Program-made: the position numbers and the translations under genes
In this document: piece after piece, positions 12,918 to 24,900 of the stretch
Position numbering within the stretch: position 1 is the stretch's first letter
Layout of the letters: each line of letters starts with the position of its first letter
Source: Amblyornis subalaris
Lineage: Eukaryota; Chordata; Aves; Passeriformes; Ptilonorhynchidae
NCBI GenBank assembly: GCA_018881555.1
Contig: JACAXG010000091.1
Coordinates: 2,824,194-2,888,193 of the forward strand
Direction of reading: 5' to 3'
DNA: 64,000 nucleotides
Notes under the pieces: generated by a model
Seen by the model: only the letters and a program-made list of their open reading frames with translations
What the model was told of the DNA's origin: nothing
Database searches by the model: none

Positions 12918-13432
12918 ACAGAAATGTTAAATGTTAAAACTTCAAAGCGAGAATTAAGAAAGCTTTAAAATAAGTTGTGATGCAGTCGCATAGTAATTTG
13001 AGTAGAAAGTTTCCTTCACACTTCTAGCATTTCTGAAATTCTTCGAGTTCAAATCAGTTTTGCCAGCGCCACACCCAGCCTGGTCTGTCTTTGTGACGAG
13101 GGTTCTGAGGCCCAACAAATCCTTCCATGGAGAACTAAACCCCAGGTCTGGTTACAGCCNTAGCTTTGAGGAAATGACTCTCGTTCTGTAATAGGTTGTG
13201 GGGCTATTCTGAGGTGATGCACAGTATGAAGTTACTACACTTGAGCTGTATTATTTATAGCACGGCTCTATTGATCCCATAAAACTTTCTCTAAGTACAG
13301 GGTGATGTGAATTAATAGCTTTTACCTGGTGCTAGGGGGCATGCAGACACGCTATAAATTAGACAGTCCCTGCCCCAAAGTGCTCACAAACCAGATTAGA
13401 ACAAGATGCAGCAGGTGGAGGAGACGGACTCG

Positions 13433-13461
13433 CGGGGAGGGAGGAGGAGGAAGTGGAAAGG
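13433..13461. repeat. short polypurine tract
   Basis: A G/A-rich run (GGGGAGGGAGGAGGAGGAAG and onward) with one T. It is a simple-sequence tract and could form triplex or G-rich structures. No other feature is attached. Confidence 0.7.
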
Positions 13462-16400
13462 CAAGCAGCATTACACATGAAGCAGAACTCTCTGCTCAGC
13501 AACAGCCAGGCACTGCCAGCTGGCAGGGATCTGCAGGCATCAAAGATGAGTCTACATAGGGCCTTAACGAAGGTTAAGGAAGTGGCTGTTTCAAGGGAGT
13601 TTCCCTTAGGTATGTATAAGAAGTAGCCTGTGGGTAAAGCACGTGGTGCTTGTGGGTGAAGCAGACTGGTAGGCAGCTCTGTCCTCCCAGGGGCTGGGTG
13701 CTACTGCTCGTCTGCTGGGTCAAGAAAATTGGCCCGTGCAGTGAGCCTGACTGTCTTCCATTCACTCAGATACTCCTCTCGCTGAATTTCTACCTGGAAG
13801 ATAGTGAAATAATCTTTAGAGGTGCTAATGATGTCATTATAAAAACACACAAAAGACATCTCAGCATTTCAAGATAAATTCAAGCCAAGTGCACTGCCAA
13901 CATGCCACACTCCATGGTTCCACTTTGAAATAAATGGCTTTATGCACTTCAAAGAGGGCTTTGTTTCACTTGTTTAGCACAAGATGCAAATACCTTGTCA
14001 GACAGAGNAGAAGAGAAAATGCATTTTGCACATGGGGAGCAGAAATACCCAACCAGACACTCAAATGAGAATGATCTCAGGTTTGGGAGGCACAGCAGGT
14101 AGGGGAGGCAATAGGTTTCTTCTATCTGGTTTATTCCATTTTTAATTAAAAATATTTTCAAAATTGNATCACCTTGCAACAAGGGCAGTAGAGATATTTA
14201 GATATTTTTGGAAAGAGCTTCCCTTGCACATGTAAAGTCAGAGTAGGAGAACTGCACACAGAAATGGGAGCGTGGCCATGACACAGTCTTTGATTCCACA
14301 ATATAAGAGCTCAGATATTTTTATTTTTCTAGAAAAAACTAACACTTTTTTAACAGCTTATACAACTGACATGTGGGAGATGTTTTTTTCCCCCTTCAAA
14401 TGTTGTTCCAGGAGAGGTAACATTTTGGGGGCAGCATCTGCCCTGAACTTGGGATGAGCTACTCTAGTAGAACTCACGTCCATGCTGCCGAGGGAGCAAG
14501 TGCTGCTCAGACCCCTTACAGCAACTCTCAGGTACAAATACATCTCACATCTCCTGGCCCTCCCATCTCAGTGCAAGATACAGCTGAGGTAAATCACCTC
14601 AAATACGTACCAGAGAGGAGACTGTTTTGTCTGGCAGAAATTAACCATTACCTCAGAGTTCTGCAATTAGCTTAAGTGGCGTTTCTGAAAAGTCAACCGC
14701 TCAGCTTGCCCGTCAGCAAACGTGCTTGCCCCTCATCAGGAATCACCCTCTGAGCCGAGGTCTCAGCCTTGACCACACAGAACTGCAAATCCACATGAGT
14801 CCTGATGCTGGCCAGAGCAGGGAGAGCTGTCAGGACAGACCCTTTAGAGGATGCAATACACTGGAGGCTCTTCCCTGGGCTCTCCTTTGGGGTGGGCGGC
14901 TGCAAAGGGGCTGGGAGGAAAACAGAACAAAATTCACCTTCTTCCTTACTTCTCCTAAGTACTAAGAAGTTGTCATCCTTAAATAAGGAAAAAGACCTTT
15001 CTGTTCTGACTGTAGACCTGTTTCAGCAGAGGTCGTCCACTTTGGGAATTACAAGAGAATCATACATTAATGAGATAATATGGGAATTTTTAGGGGAGCT
15101 ATATGGTGGAGACCCTTGAGCAGGAGATGAGATTTTTGAATAGCAGCTGATGAACCTAATGCAGGAAAGAAAGAAAAATTCGTGCACATTTGAGCAGGAT
15201 ATCCACTGACACGAAGAAAAGTTGGAGGTTGGCTTTTCCCTTCACTTGCCAATTTTGCAGGGCATGTAAGAGAGATCAAGATCAAGACACATCACAATTG
15301 GAAGAAGTTAGGTCCTCCTGAAATTGATTTACTCCTGATCTGGCATCTATTCCAACCACCTACTTTTGTCAGGGGTCCCTCCACCACCAGGCAGGTATTT
15401 GAAAATGTTATTAACTTTCCTGAGCAAAGCAGAGTNGCTCACAGGATTCCAAAAATTTTAATCTGGGGCTGTCTGAAGAGAAACTGAAGAGGCTGAGGCC
15501 TTTCATCTTAAATTTAATAAGGTAGTGGCTAGGGTTGGCACTGCCTATCCTCTCTACTCTCCAGGCATTTCACTCCACACCTACAATTTACTGGAGTCGT
15601 TCCACAGGCTTTGCATTTCCCAGGCACACAGGTGGTATAACTGAGAGGACAAAGAAAACGAGCTTGGTACTGTTTTGGGAACACTCCCAGTCCAAACTCC
15701 AGTTTCATTCCCCAGCTGCCCTCTCCATGATGTAATGGCCACTTCATATGCACTGGAGCNGTGTCCAGAGCCTCTCAGAGCACCGCGCCTGGGCTGCCCT
15801 CACCTCACATGCACTCAGGCTCAGGAATGTTCTAACAGCAACAACTTCCCTCCACCTGCTCAAACTTGGCACCCTTGTCTCTTCCATCCCAAAACAGGCC
15901 AGGGAAGCTCTCATGTATTCCTTCCCAGACGTTATCTGGCTCAGCACAGCGATGACAGAACTGACTAAAGCTCCATTATGAAATATGGAAACATTTCAAA
16001 CCTCCTGTTCCAACTTTAATGTGTGCTTTATAGCTGCTGCAAGTACTCTGTTTATCCTAATAGAGTTCTTTATTTATTGGTTCATCCAAAAATAAAATTA
16101 CGAAAATGGTTTTAAAGAGAAAAATGTGTTTAAAGTGTCTGTCTCTGCAGCCCTCTTCTCTGCACTGGAAGGAAAGGGCTGCAATTCTGGCACACTGTGG
16201 GAGGCTCAATAGCTGCAGTTCAGTGCAGCTGCCAGAAAGAATATACTCAAGAATAGGACTAAACCTTAACATTTCACCATACTNATTCCAGCCAAAAGCT
16301 TTCTGTACATAATCGTGTGTGGCAGGTAAATACTGCAAGTCAAGTTCCTGAATCTGTATCTGGTGACTTAGAGAGAGCCCCCAGAAACTTCCATTTCCTA

Positions 16401-17726
16401 TTCACAACATCCATACAGCATAACCTCGGAGGATAACCCAGAGAGAAATGGGAGCTAAACCCTGCTGGGACAAAGTATCACTTGGCAGTTGATCTGAATG
16501 AAACACAGTCTTTTTTTCTTTGCTTCTTCATATAAATTTTTAAGTCCCTGTAATGGATGCTGAAAGGTGCATCAGGTGCCAGCCTGACAACTCAGGAACC
16601 ACAGTTGTCTTTGCCCACAGGGCACNTAGCTTCTATGAACTATTTCTCAAAATTCATGCTCTTAATTGCAATTCTAGACACTGTTGATCTTGCAATTGTT
16701 CTGTAAAACACTCAATCAGCTTAAAGTGGAATGGCTGAGACCTCAAAGTTTATTTATAAATAACAGCAGATGTGAAATAGGCATCTGAATAGTAAGAAGT
16801 TGATGCTGCTGCTGCTCGTTTACTCAAAGGCATGTCAAAAGGGTTTTTACAGCTGCCTAAAGACTTCTTCATTTTCTATTTCCTTTTACCTGTAAGCCAA
16901 GTGCTGGCCTAGAAAGACAGAGGTTCCCCCAAACAGGAAAGAGCAGAGACAGGGTGACTGCAGGAATCCCAGGTTCCCAACTGGAACCTCCATGTCAGGA
17001 GGCTGAGGCCAGCTGCAGGCTTCTCAAGAGGATGCTTACTGCAGCAGTCGGGAATTTATGAATATTTGGCTCCCTGATCTGTATTTCTTGAATAACTAAG
17101 GGTGTGGCCTGTGTCAGTGAGGGAAAAAAACAGGAAAGGGAAAGTTCCTACTGTATATTCCGAAAGATAGCATGACCTTGAGGACAATTTATTTCAAGAG
17201 GATAAGCACAGCAAGACTTCTCACAGAGTGTTCAGAGAAGCAGCCCCTGCTCCTTCCCCAAATATATTCAGAACAGAGGCAAACACCTCTCACTGCAATT
17301 CAAGGCTGCCTGAGTTTTCACCTGTAGATATGCAGATAAACTTATATCATCGGTTTCCAGGTTTCTGTGGGCTGGGATGTCAGCAACAGCTACAGTGATT
17401 TAGTGCAGCAGCTCCAAATGGATTAAATCAGAGTAATTTGAATTTTACCCAGGCTTGTCATATAAATCTCAGAAACCACTGTCTTGCATAAAAACTTCCT
17501 CTTGATACTCCTGAGGAGTCATGACATAAACCAAAAATTTGGTTGAAAATGAGAAACAAAGATTTCTAGCATGGAAAACAGAGGAANCACAAACAGCAGA
17601 TTGGGCTGAAAAATCTTACTTGCTTTATGGTAGCAATTTTCTCTNTTTTATGAAGTATGTTTTTCCCATTTTTGATACNTTATCACGCATCTTATAGNGT
17701 TTTTTTTTTAATGAAGTCAGTTNTAA

Positions 17727-17769
17727 TTTGAGTGATTTCCACTCAAANGGAATATTCTTCAAATATTCC
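17727..17769. other. two adjacent perfect 8-5-8 inverted repeats
   Basis: TTTGAGTG and CACTCAAA (17727-17734 and 17740-17747) are exact reverse complements around the 5-nt loop ATTTC. After a single N at 17748, GGAATATT and AATATTCC (17749-17756 and 17762-17769) are exact reverse complements around the 5-nt loop CTTCA. Each hairpin is 21 nt long. If the N is T, it would extend both stems by one pair, with A17726 and A17770. The second stem resembles a TTCC/GGAA-flanked AT palindrome. No protein-binding identity is claimed. The area also has an unusual density of Ns (six in 17587-17748). Confidence 0.8.
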
Positions 17770-20084
17770 ACTCTTCAAAAAGAATGTTACTGCATAACAG
17801 TCTGGAATATTTTAGTGAGTACAATACCACTAGAATGTTCCCTGTGTGCACAATCAAATATCATTTCTATTTAAGAACCTCCTTCTAAGAGTGGCATAGC
17901 AAAAAGAAATTTGCTACTGGCTTCACTGATGTCAGATTTTGGGTTCTATCTTGAGTGATACAAATGATCTGTGATTTTATGGTCCCCAAAGTTCAACTAT
18001 ATCTCACATTTATTTTAGCACTGCCTGTGTAAGGATATCTGAATCAACTTAGTAAAAGGACTGTTGTTGTTTATTTGAAAACAAATTAAAATGACTTGGA
18101 ACAATAATGTATTTGATGAATGCACTTTTCTTCATCTGGGTGGGATTTAGACAGAGAGACATCTATCTACAAGTTGTTCCATATTTTTAATGACGTTATG
18201 ACACCCTCTGTGGATTATATTTACTCTCTGGTCCACAAGTAAAGCTGCCATTTGCCTCATGAGTCACATTCCTGATCCCAGTTCTCTGTAAGTTACTAGA
18301 CNTCAAAGGCCTCCAGGTCCAAATGCTTCCTGAAAAGGCATTTTTGCTTCACTTTTGCAAGTACTGAACATGGACTGAAGACCATTTTTCATGTAAAAAC
18401 TCCTACTCAAAAAAAGGACTGCAAAAATTGTGTAAATGTAAGACAAACACATAGAAGAAAACCTTTTTTTTACGTGTATCTGTGACTTTTTCCCCTGCAG
18501 CATTTACTCAACTTTTCATTTTTTGGTGATAAATCTCAAAAAAAAAAAAAAGAAAAAAATCTCTTTGCTTAGTTAGTTCTACAATTCACTTACTCTTGTA
18601 CTCAGACCAGGTCACTGCTGCAGCTGCTACCTTTGAGGAATGCATGAGAGCATTCCAGGATTCATTTCTTCTGACTTTCCCAGCGGGAACAANCAGGGCA
18701 GAAGCTCCTCACAGCAGCCCCGTGCCTCCGTCTGCCACAAGAAGCTGAGCAATGACTGATGCCAAGATCCTCACAAAAGCAGGGGAGGCAGCAACCACCT
18801 CACGCTGACCCTCTGCAAGGACTGGGGAGAGCACAAGGAGCAGCAGATCCCACAACAGCGATGTAAACGAACCGAGCAACAAACACATTCCTTATGGAGT
18901 GCTGTCCACAGGAAGAACCTCTTCAGCTTGGACACAGCAGTGCAGTTTAACTTCTTTGCCCCAGTGGGAGACATGGGACAGAGCTGGACTAAGCACAGCC
19001 TGCCAGAGGCTGCTACAACCACACACACACAGGCTGGACCCGCTCACCTGCTGCTTTAGTCTGGGGTTTTCTTCTGGATCCTATCGCNCATCCCAAGAGG
19101 ACTAGGAAGGGTTAACGACAGATCACAGCACAGCTTAGCCAGTCTCAGGACAAAGAATTAAGGTTGCTAAATGCACTTGCTTTTATTTCAGTGAGACCAA
19201 CTGGGGAGAAGAAACTCAGGTGCAGACTTGAGTTAATTTGACAGTGAAGGCAATTCCTCAGCAAAGTGATGCCCAGGTGCAGGTGTTTCCCTTATGTCAC
19301 CCCTTTCAGGAATCTGTTCAAAGATCTGTTCAATGATCTGCACTTACACTGANGTCAGAGGGTCAGCAACACAGTGAGCACACAACATGAGGTGTTTGCC
19401 TATAGTGCACATACACTNGAATAATCATGTACTCTCTTTTCTTTGGTTTCTGAGGTGGATATGACAGTACCTGGAGGAGAAACCCATCTGTCTACCTAAC
19501 AATCAGAAATACCTTATAAAATATGTCTGAAATTAATCCATTGTGAAAGTAAGAAGGGAAAACATAAATATTCTCATTAATTCGTATGTACATACACCAA
19601 ACTTTACATAACATACNGAGTAGTTGGAAAGATGCCTGCAGATGTAATTGCATTTCTGTGTGGAGAGCATTTACACTCTCTCATCTCTGTTTTCTCCATT
19701 CATTTTAGTAATTACATGGAGAGAAGCAGCTAACACACTTGTAATTAAAACCAGCATTGAAGGATTTTTAGGTGTTTTAATACAAGAGAATTGACATAGA
19801 AAGCAAGCNGAGTTAGCAGGATTGGATTACTACAGTCATATAAAACAATGCAAGCCCCAGGAAGAGCCTGCACTGGAGTGCCCACAGGGTGCTCACGGAG
19901 ACAGGGATGAGTGCAGGCAATGGCAATCNAAGTCCAGATCATGCACACTCTCCACATTCACTGTTTGCTAAAAGATATTCAATCGCAAGACCTAGAACTG
20001 CATTTTGCTGCTGGAGACCTCATGTTTCTGTTCACTAAATTCAGGGTTTGAAACAGTTGCTTTGCACAATCTACCTTGCTTCGT

Positions 20085-20270
20085 GTTTTATCCGTTTTAT
20101 TTGGCATTTTATTGGCAAAGGCTGTAACAGTTACTTCACTTTGGTGGGTGGAGTTTCTATGAAAACTCGGATCTTTTCATTTAGATGATGAATATTCATG
20201 ATTCAAGCGATCTGAACCAGGCAGACTTTATTGCCCTTTCTTTCCCTTCCCTACTACCCAAGCTGTGCAG
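20085..20270. promoter_or_regulatory. candidate regulatory block with POU-type palindrome
   Basis: The block holds the perfect 12-bp palindrome ATGAATATTCAT at 20188-20199. It resembles the palindromic POU-dimer (MORE-type) site, whose usual form is ATGCATATGCAT. Nearby are CTTTGGTGGGTGGAGTTTC, several TTTATTGGC/TTTTATCCG-like stretches, and a retained CpG at TCAAGCGATC. There is no repeat signature and no reading frame of note. POU binding and enhancer activity are inferences. Confidence 0.3.
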
Positions 20271-20300
20271 AATGTTGTATTTGATGTGCAAATAATATTC

Positions 20301-20328
20301 TCACAGAATCACAGAATATTCTGAGTTC
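20301..20328 (-). mobile_element. CR1 3'-terminal scrap
   Basis: TCACAGAATCACAGAATATT followed by CTGAGTTC is the antisense of the CR1 3' terminus. Homology stops after about 28 bp. A stretch GCTGGAAGGTCC near 20371 may be the displaced continuation, separated by about 40 bp of AT-rich sequence. It is either an extreme 5' truncation or an interrupted copy. Confidence 0.7.
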
Positions 20329-21289
20329 TCTTTCATTTTAAAATAAAAACCAGACAATGTCTAAGCTTAAGCTGGAAGGTCCTTGTATTAAACTGAAGTA
20401 TGGCATGTTTGCAGCCGAAGTATCAGCAACTCACACAAGGACTAGTCTGATGGCAAAAAGTGGGAACAGTAATTGAGTAGTCAGATCTTTCCCTTGGAGC
20501 TTTTGCCTCAATGCAGTCCTGAAACTAACTTTTATAAATGTGTTTTCTCAGGCAATTTACAAAAAAAACCCCAAATTCAAGATTGTACTTCTAGGCTTTT
20601 TCTATGGCCATCTGAGCAGCATTGCAGTTTCCTGCAAACTAAACAGGCAGGGAAAGGCCTAAATCCTATTAACACTCAGTATTCCTTTAGCAAGAACAGA
20701 AGCATTCATTTCAGAAGAGGCATACTTGACCAATACATGACCAAGACCATGGTGAGGCATAAATATTTGGTTTTATTTCTCATTATTCTACTCTGATTTG
20801 ACTGGTAATAAATGAAACTCAATACCCTAAGTTGAGTCTGTTTTACCTATGACAATAATTGCTGAGCAATCTCTCCCTGTCCTTATCTCAACCCACAAGC
20901 TCTTCATCTTATTTTCTCTCCCCTACCTAGCTGAGGAGGGGAGTGATGGAGGAGTGGCTTTGATGGGCACCTGGCATCCAACCACGTTCAATCCACCACA
21001 ATACTTGGCAATTTTAGAAAAAAACCAGCCAAAAACAAACAAACAAAAAAAAAAAGGAATAGNGTGAGACAGAGAGAAAATAGAGCAAAAAATGAAGAAT
21101 GAATCTATCTGTGATTACTAGTTTTGGTGCAGTGAAAACAAGTGCCCCACGGCCCNGACTCCAGCCTGATGCACACCACTGCCGATTGGCGCCCGCCCTG
21201 CACGCATGCAGCCATACACGTAGGAGCAGGCACCAGCATTTCCCAAAGCTCATTCCTTCCACATGTCAGCAGCCAGCTCTCAGCAGATT
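20329..21289. other. gene-free stretch before the GC island
   Basis: AT-rich DNA with an A-rich simple run around 21035-21057. A 107-codon open frame at 20473-20796 encodes nothing I recognise and has no exon context. No RNA gene or clear transposon was seen. Confidence 0.5.
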
Positions 21290-21910
21290 CCCTGATAGCA
21301 CCACGGAAAACCGGGTTTGAGCGCAGCAGCCCTCACCCGTCCCAGCGCGGCCGTGGGCACCCTGCCTGCTCTGAGCGACCCGGCACTCTCCTGGCAGAGA
21401 TGCCACCTCTCTCCCACCCCGTCCTGCCAGCCACGATCAACTCCTCCACCCCANGGGAGAAAGTGGCCCCTGTCTGGGCGGGGGGTCAGACAGACTTGCT
21501 GGGCTAGAGAAGGGTCCCGGGAGGGAGAGTGGCTTAGGGGCAGCACTGTGGCCACCTGCACCAACCAAGGGAGGAAAGGAAAGGTCCTCNGTGGGAGCTG
21601 AACCTCCTGGGGCAGGCAGAGGGCCTGCTGGCCTGCACTGGAGCAGCCGCCATGTGGCACCAGCCCTCAGCCCCCAGCGGTGGACTCTCTGGGGACGGGG
21701 GTGACAGGAGCCCCGAGAGGCAGGAGCAGCCCTGCCGTTCTCAACAGCCTCCCAGGCCACGGGTGGACGNTCCACGCGCACCAGCTCCCGCTGCAGAGAC
21801 GGCGCGCGTGGGCCCCAGGGCCCCCACAGCTCCCACGGCTTAGAAACCTCCGCCGTGCTATGACAACGTAGCCGCTGTTGAAAGAGAAGTCGCGTAAGAG
21901 TAGAGGACAG
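21290..21910. promoter_or_regulatory. GC-rich, CpG-bearing island
   Basis: This is the only clearly GC-rich segment in the window, with roughly 60-65% GC and about 30 CpGs by eye over 620 bp. The CpGs are denser toward the right end (the GGACG, CACGCGCACC, GACGGCGCGCGTG and GTCGCG region near 21768-21895). Long overlapping open frames on both strands are expected from the low stop frequency in GC-rich DNA. Their translations are Pro/Arg/Ser-rich and unrecognised. It could be a borderline CpG island at an unannotated transcript start, an intragenic CpG island, or a GC-biased isolated patch. No TATA box or splice donor can be pinned convincingly. Confidence 0.45.
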
Positions 21911-24900
21911 AGGAGAGCTCTGCCCAAGGCAACACGAAAATAAGCAATAGCAGGTCTCTCTGATGAGTTTCTCCCGTGCACCCTCCCCCTCCCAGGAGAC
22001 ACATCAAAGGCAGATGAGGAGATCAGGCCGCAGCAGCAAGCCTGCTGGAGCCCGCTTGCTCAGCACAGCAAAATTAATTAAGAGGGCGGGAGGAAGAGCC
22101 AATACGAGTCTGATTCTGTCAGGGAGCACGGCACTGACAAACGGTGAATGCTAATTCAGGAGTTTTTCATTTCTTTCACACCTGCCAAAGAGGGAAACGG
22201 GAGCATGATTCAGATTCGAAATACACTGGATTTGGATACCCTTGACACGTCACATGATGCCATATCTATCACTGCTTCCTAGAAGCCTTCAAAAACTGGC
22301 TCAAAAGCACCTCAGCCCCTGTGAGACTTGCTTTAAGGAAAGCACATCAGTGTGTTGGTTACTGCTGTTACTGAGAACAATGCGAAGGTGAGGCCTCACA
22401 CACAACAGGGGAAGCCACAAACGGGGACCTCTTACCCTGCTATCATTGAGCATCTCCCCAGAACAAGATAAGCATAAGCAACAAACAATTCAGGAGAAAT
22501 TAATTCAATTGTAGTTGACATAATAAGCACTGAGACATTAATACTGCTTTTCTATGTACTGAACACTTGGGTTGGAAACACAAGACCCAAATTAGCAGGA
22601 AGAAAAAATACCATATGGAAAACTCTTAAAATGCAGGATTTCCGGGCATTCAGGTGCTATAGAAGGGAGTCCCTAGAAATGCTCATAAATTAATTAGATT
22701 AAAGACGTAAAGCCATCACTGCAGGAGTATTGTTGCTCTACTATTTTTTCTTCTCATAATTCCAACAGGAGATGGAGCATCTGAGCCCAATTTGGGACTA
22801 ATAACTTCCAAATAAAAAATAAATATGTCAAGGTTTCATAAATAGAAAGGAGCGCATGACATTATAAATGAGTTTTAATATCAGTCTTATTGTAAAGCTT
22901 ATCCGGTCCAGCTCCTGCACTTTACAGAACACTCCTAATTCCTGTTATGTATTCAGGTGCATTAAAAATTCCTTGAAAAGGGACTTTCTTCGTGCAAGAA
23001 GAACTCCTGAACCACAGTTTACGGAGTGCTCTGCAGCCCTGAGGCACAGCCCCGCTGAGTCAATTGCCCNTGAACATTTAGAAAACATCTCTTGTGCTGC
23101 ATCTACTCTGAGTGCTTTCTTTGGACCACGAGAGGTGCGTTAATCTGTGTGTTCCCTTCTTTTTTTTCCTGATCGTGGATATTTCAATCATAGCTCTCAA
23201 AACTACAGTGTACAGTTAGTCTGAAAAGCTCCCNGATCCCTTTTAAACCCAAAGATGTGTGAGAATGAAATTCCAACAGCTGGCAGCCCTTGGCCACCAG
23301 GCACAAAGGGACANAGTGCAAGAAACTGGTCCACAAGCGCAACACTTTCCAGGGCCAGGTGAATGACTATCAGGCTACTATCTGCCCAGCAGTTACACAA
23401 AGTAATGACTATTTCATCCACAGTATAAAAGGTGCTTTGTTCAAGTCAAATAGAATCACATTATCAGCAACATGCATTAATAACTGATAACANAAATATC
23501 CAGTGCATTTAATACTATCAAACTAATTATGTGTTGGTTTGCCAGGAATAAAGGTGAGCTTTAAAAATCCGAGATGACATGATTACCACTGAGTAAGACA
23601 TCCCTGCTCGTCCTGAACACAGGCTAAAAGCACAGGTGACTGAGACAAGTCACCAGGCTGGAAGCCAACCTTATTTCATGCACTGAATTTCCAATGAAAA
23701 TTCTAACGAGCCCATCTTGACAAGCTAAAGCAGTGCTGCTCTGGCCAGAGGTCTCCAGCTCACTCTGAGGCAGATGTGAAAGTATTAACTTGTTGAAGGG
23801 TCACTCGATGCACACAGCACATATTCCTGCTAAAGCTGGCATTGCAAAAAATGTTGACTGCCATGAAAATTTTGCAATCCAGATGCAAAAGAAAAAAAAT
23901 TTACTTGCCACCCTTACTATAATTGTACTGAAGAAAGAGCTTATTCAACACATGTACCTGCTCCACTCAGGCAGAGAAGTTCTCCTCTGAGCCTGAAACA
24001 TTGCATGTTTCTTCTCCCCTTTCATTCCCTGTGAGAGAGCTGGTGTTAAATGGGGTCAAAGCTACATTTGCTCTGGGGAGAAGAAAGGCTCACTTTGAAG
24101 ACAGGCTGGTTACCCTGTTTTTCTTCCTACACCACAGCTTTCAAATTGCAGCTAGAACTTGAAGGGAGTTGTTCCCACAAGCTCTCCAGCCCAATGTCTC
24201 CACCCAAGAGGCTTGAGTAAATAGCAGGAGCTCTGGATATGAATCAGATGGAAAAGATTCATCCCTCTCTGCTAGGTCTGAGTTCAAAGGCATCCTTGGC
24301 TGAACAGCTAAATCAAGATCACTATCTGCATGTGAGGGCAGGATGGAGCGTTCAGTACCAATGAACTGCTCACCCTTACGTGCTCAGATGTAGTGTAGCA
24401 GGTTGTAAGCAGCACTCAGCTGAAGAAGTTATGTACCATTGTACATAACACTGAGAGAGGTGGGGAATTCTGTTTTAGGAGACTTTCTTTCCTCTGTTTC
24501 CTGTCTGCTCTTTGACTGCCTCTGGCTGAAAATCTTACACCTGACCTCTCAGTATCAGTGCTCAACCAGCCTCACAGCCAGAGGAAGACCACAGGTGCCA
24601 CAGAATGTATCACAGAGGACAGAGCTCAGCCTCAGGTCCATGGCAGACCTCCTTCTCCTCGTGTGTGCCAAGACACAGAGCAGCCGCTCATCAGGAACTG
24701 TGTGCACGATCCATTCCTCCTATGCACACATCAGACCTGAGCTCTGTCACACGACATTTTGCTCCAACACACAGGTCACTGGCAGGTGCAGCCCCTGCTG
24801 CACACACAGCTTGCTGCATTACACCTGTGGGAAGCAGACTGTGCCATGATGAGTTTATGTATAAATGGCCNCAAATGAGAGATGAAAAGGATGCACCATG

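Larger units (their letters stand above)
8991..20084. other. gene-free stretch
   Basis: About 11 kb without a recognisable exon. It includes the microsatellite at 10.81 kb, a 31-bp duplication at 12.86 kb, a purine run at 13.43 kb and twin hairpins at 17.73 kb, each listed separately. An A-run with one interruption spans about 18538-18559. Open frames are at most about 104 codons and look random. A pyrimidine tract ending in AG at 9795-9822 looks like a 3' splice site, but no coding frame follows it. Confidence 0.55.

Noticed and set aside
21280..21781. Overlapping 94-126-codon frames on both strands in the GC-rich island
   Set aside because: High GC lowers stop frequency; Pro/Arg-rich translations on both strands are the usual artefact.
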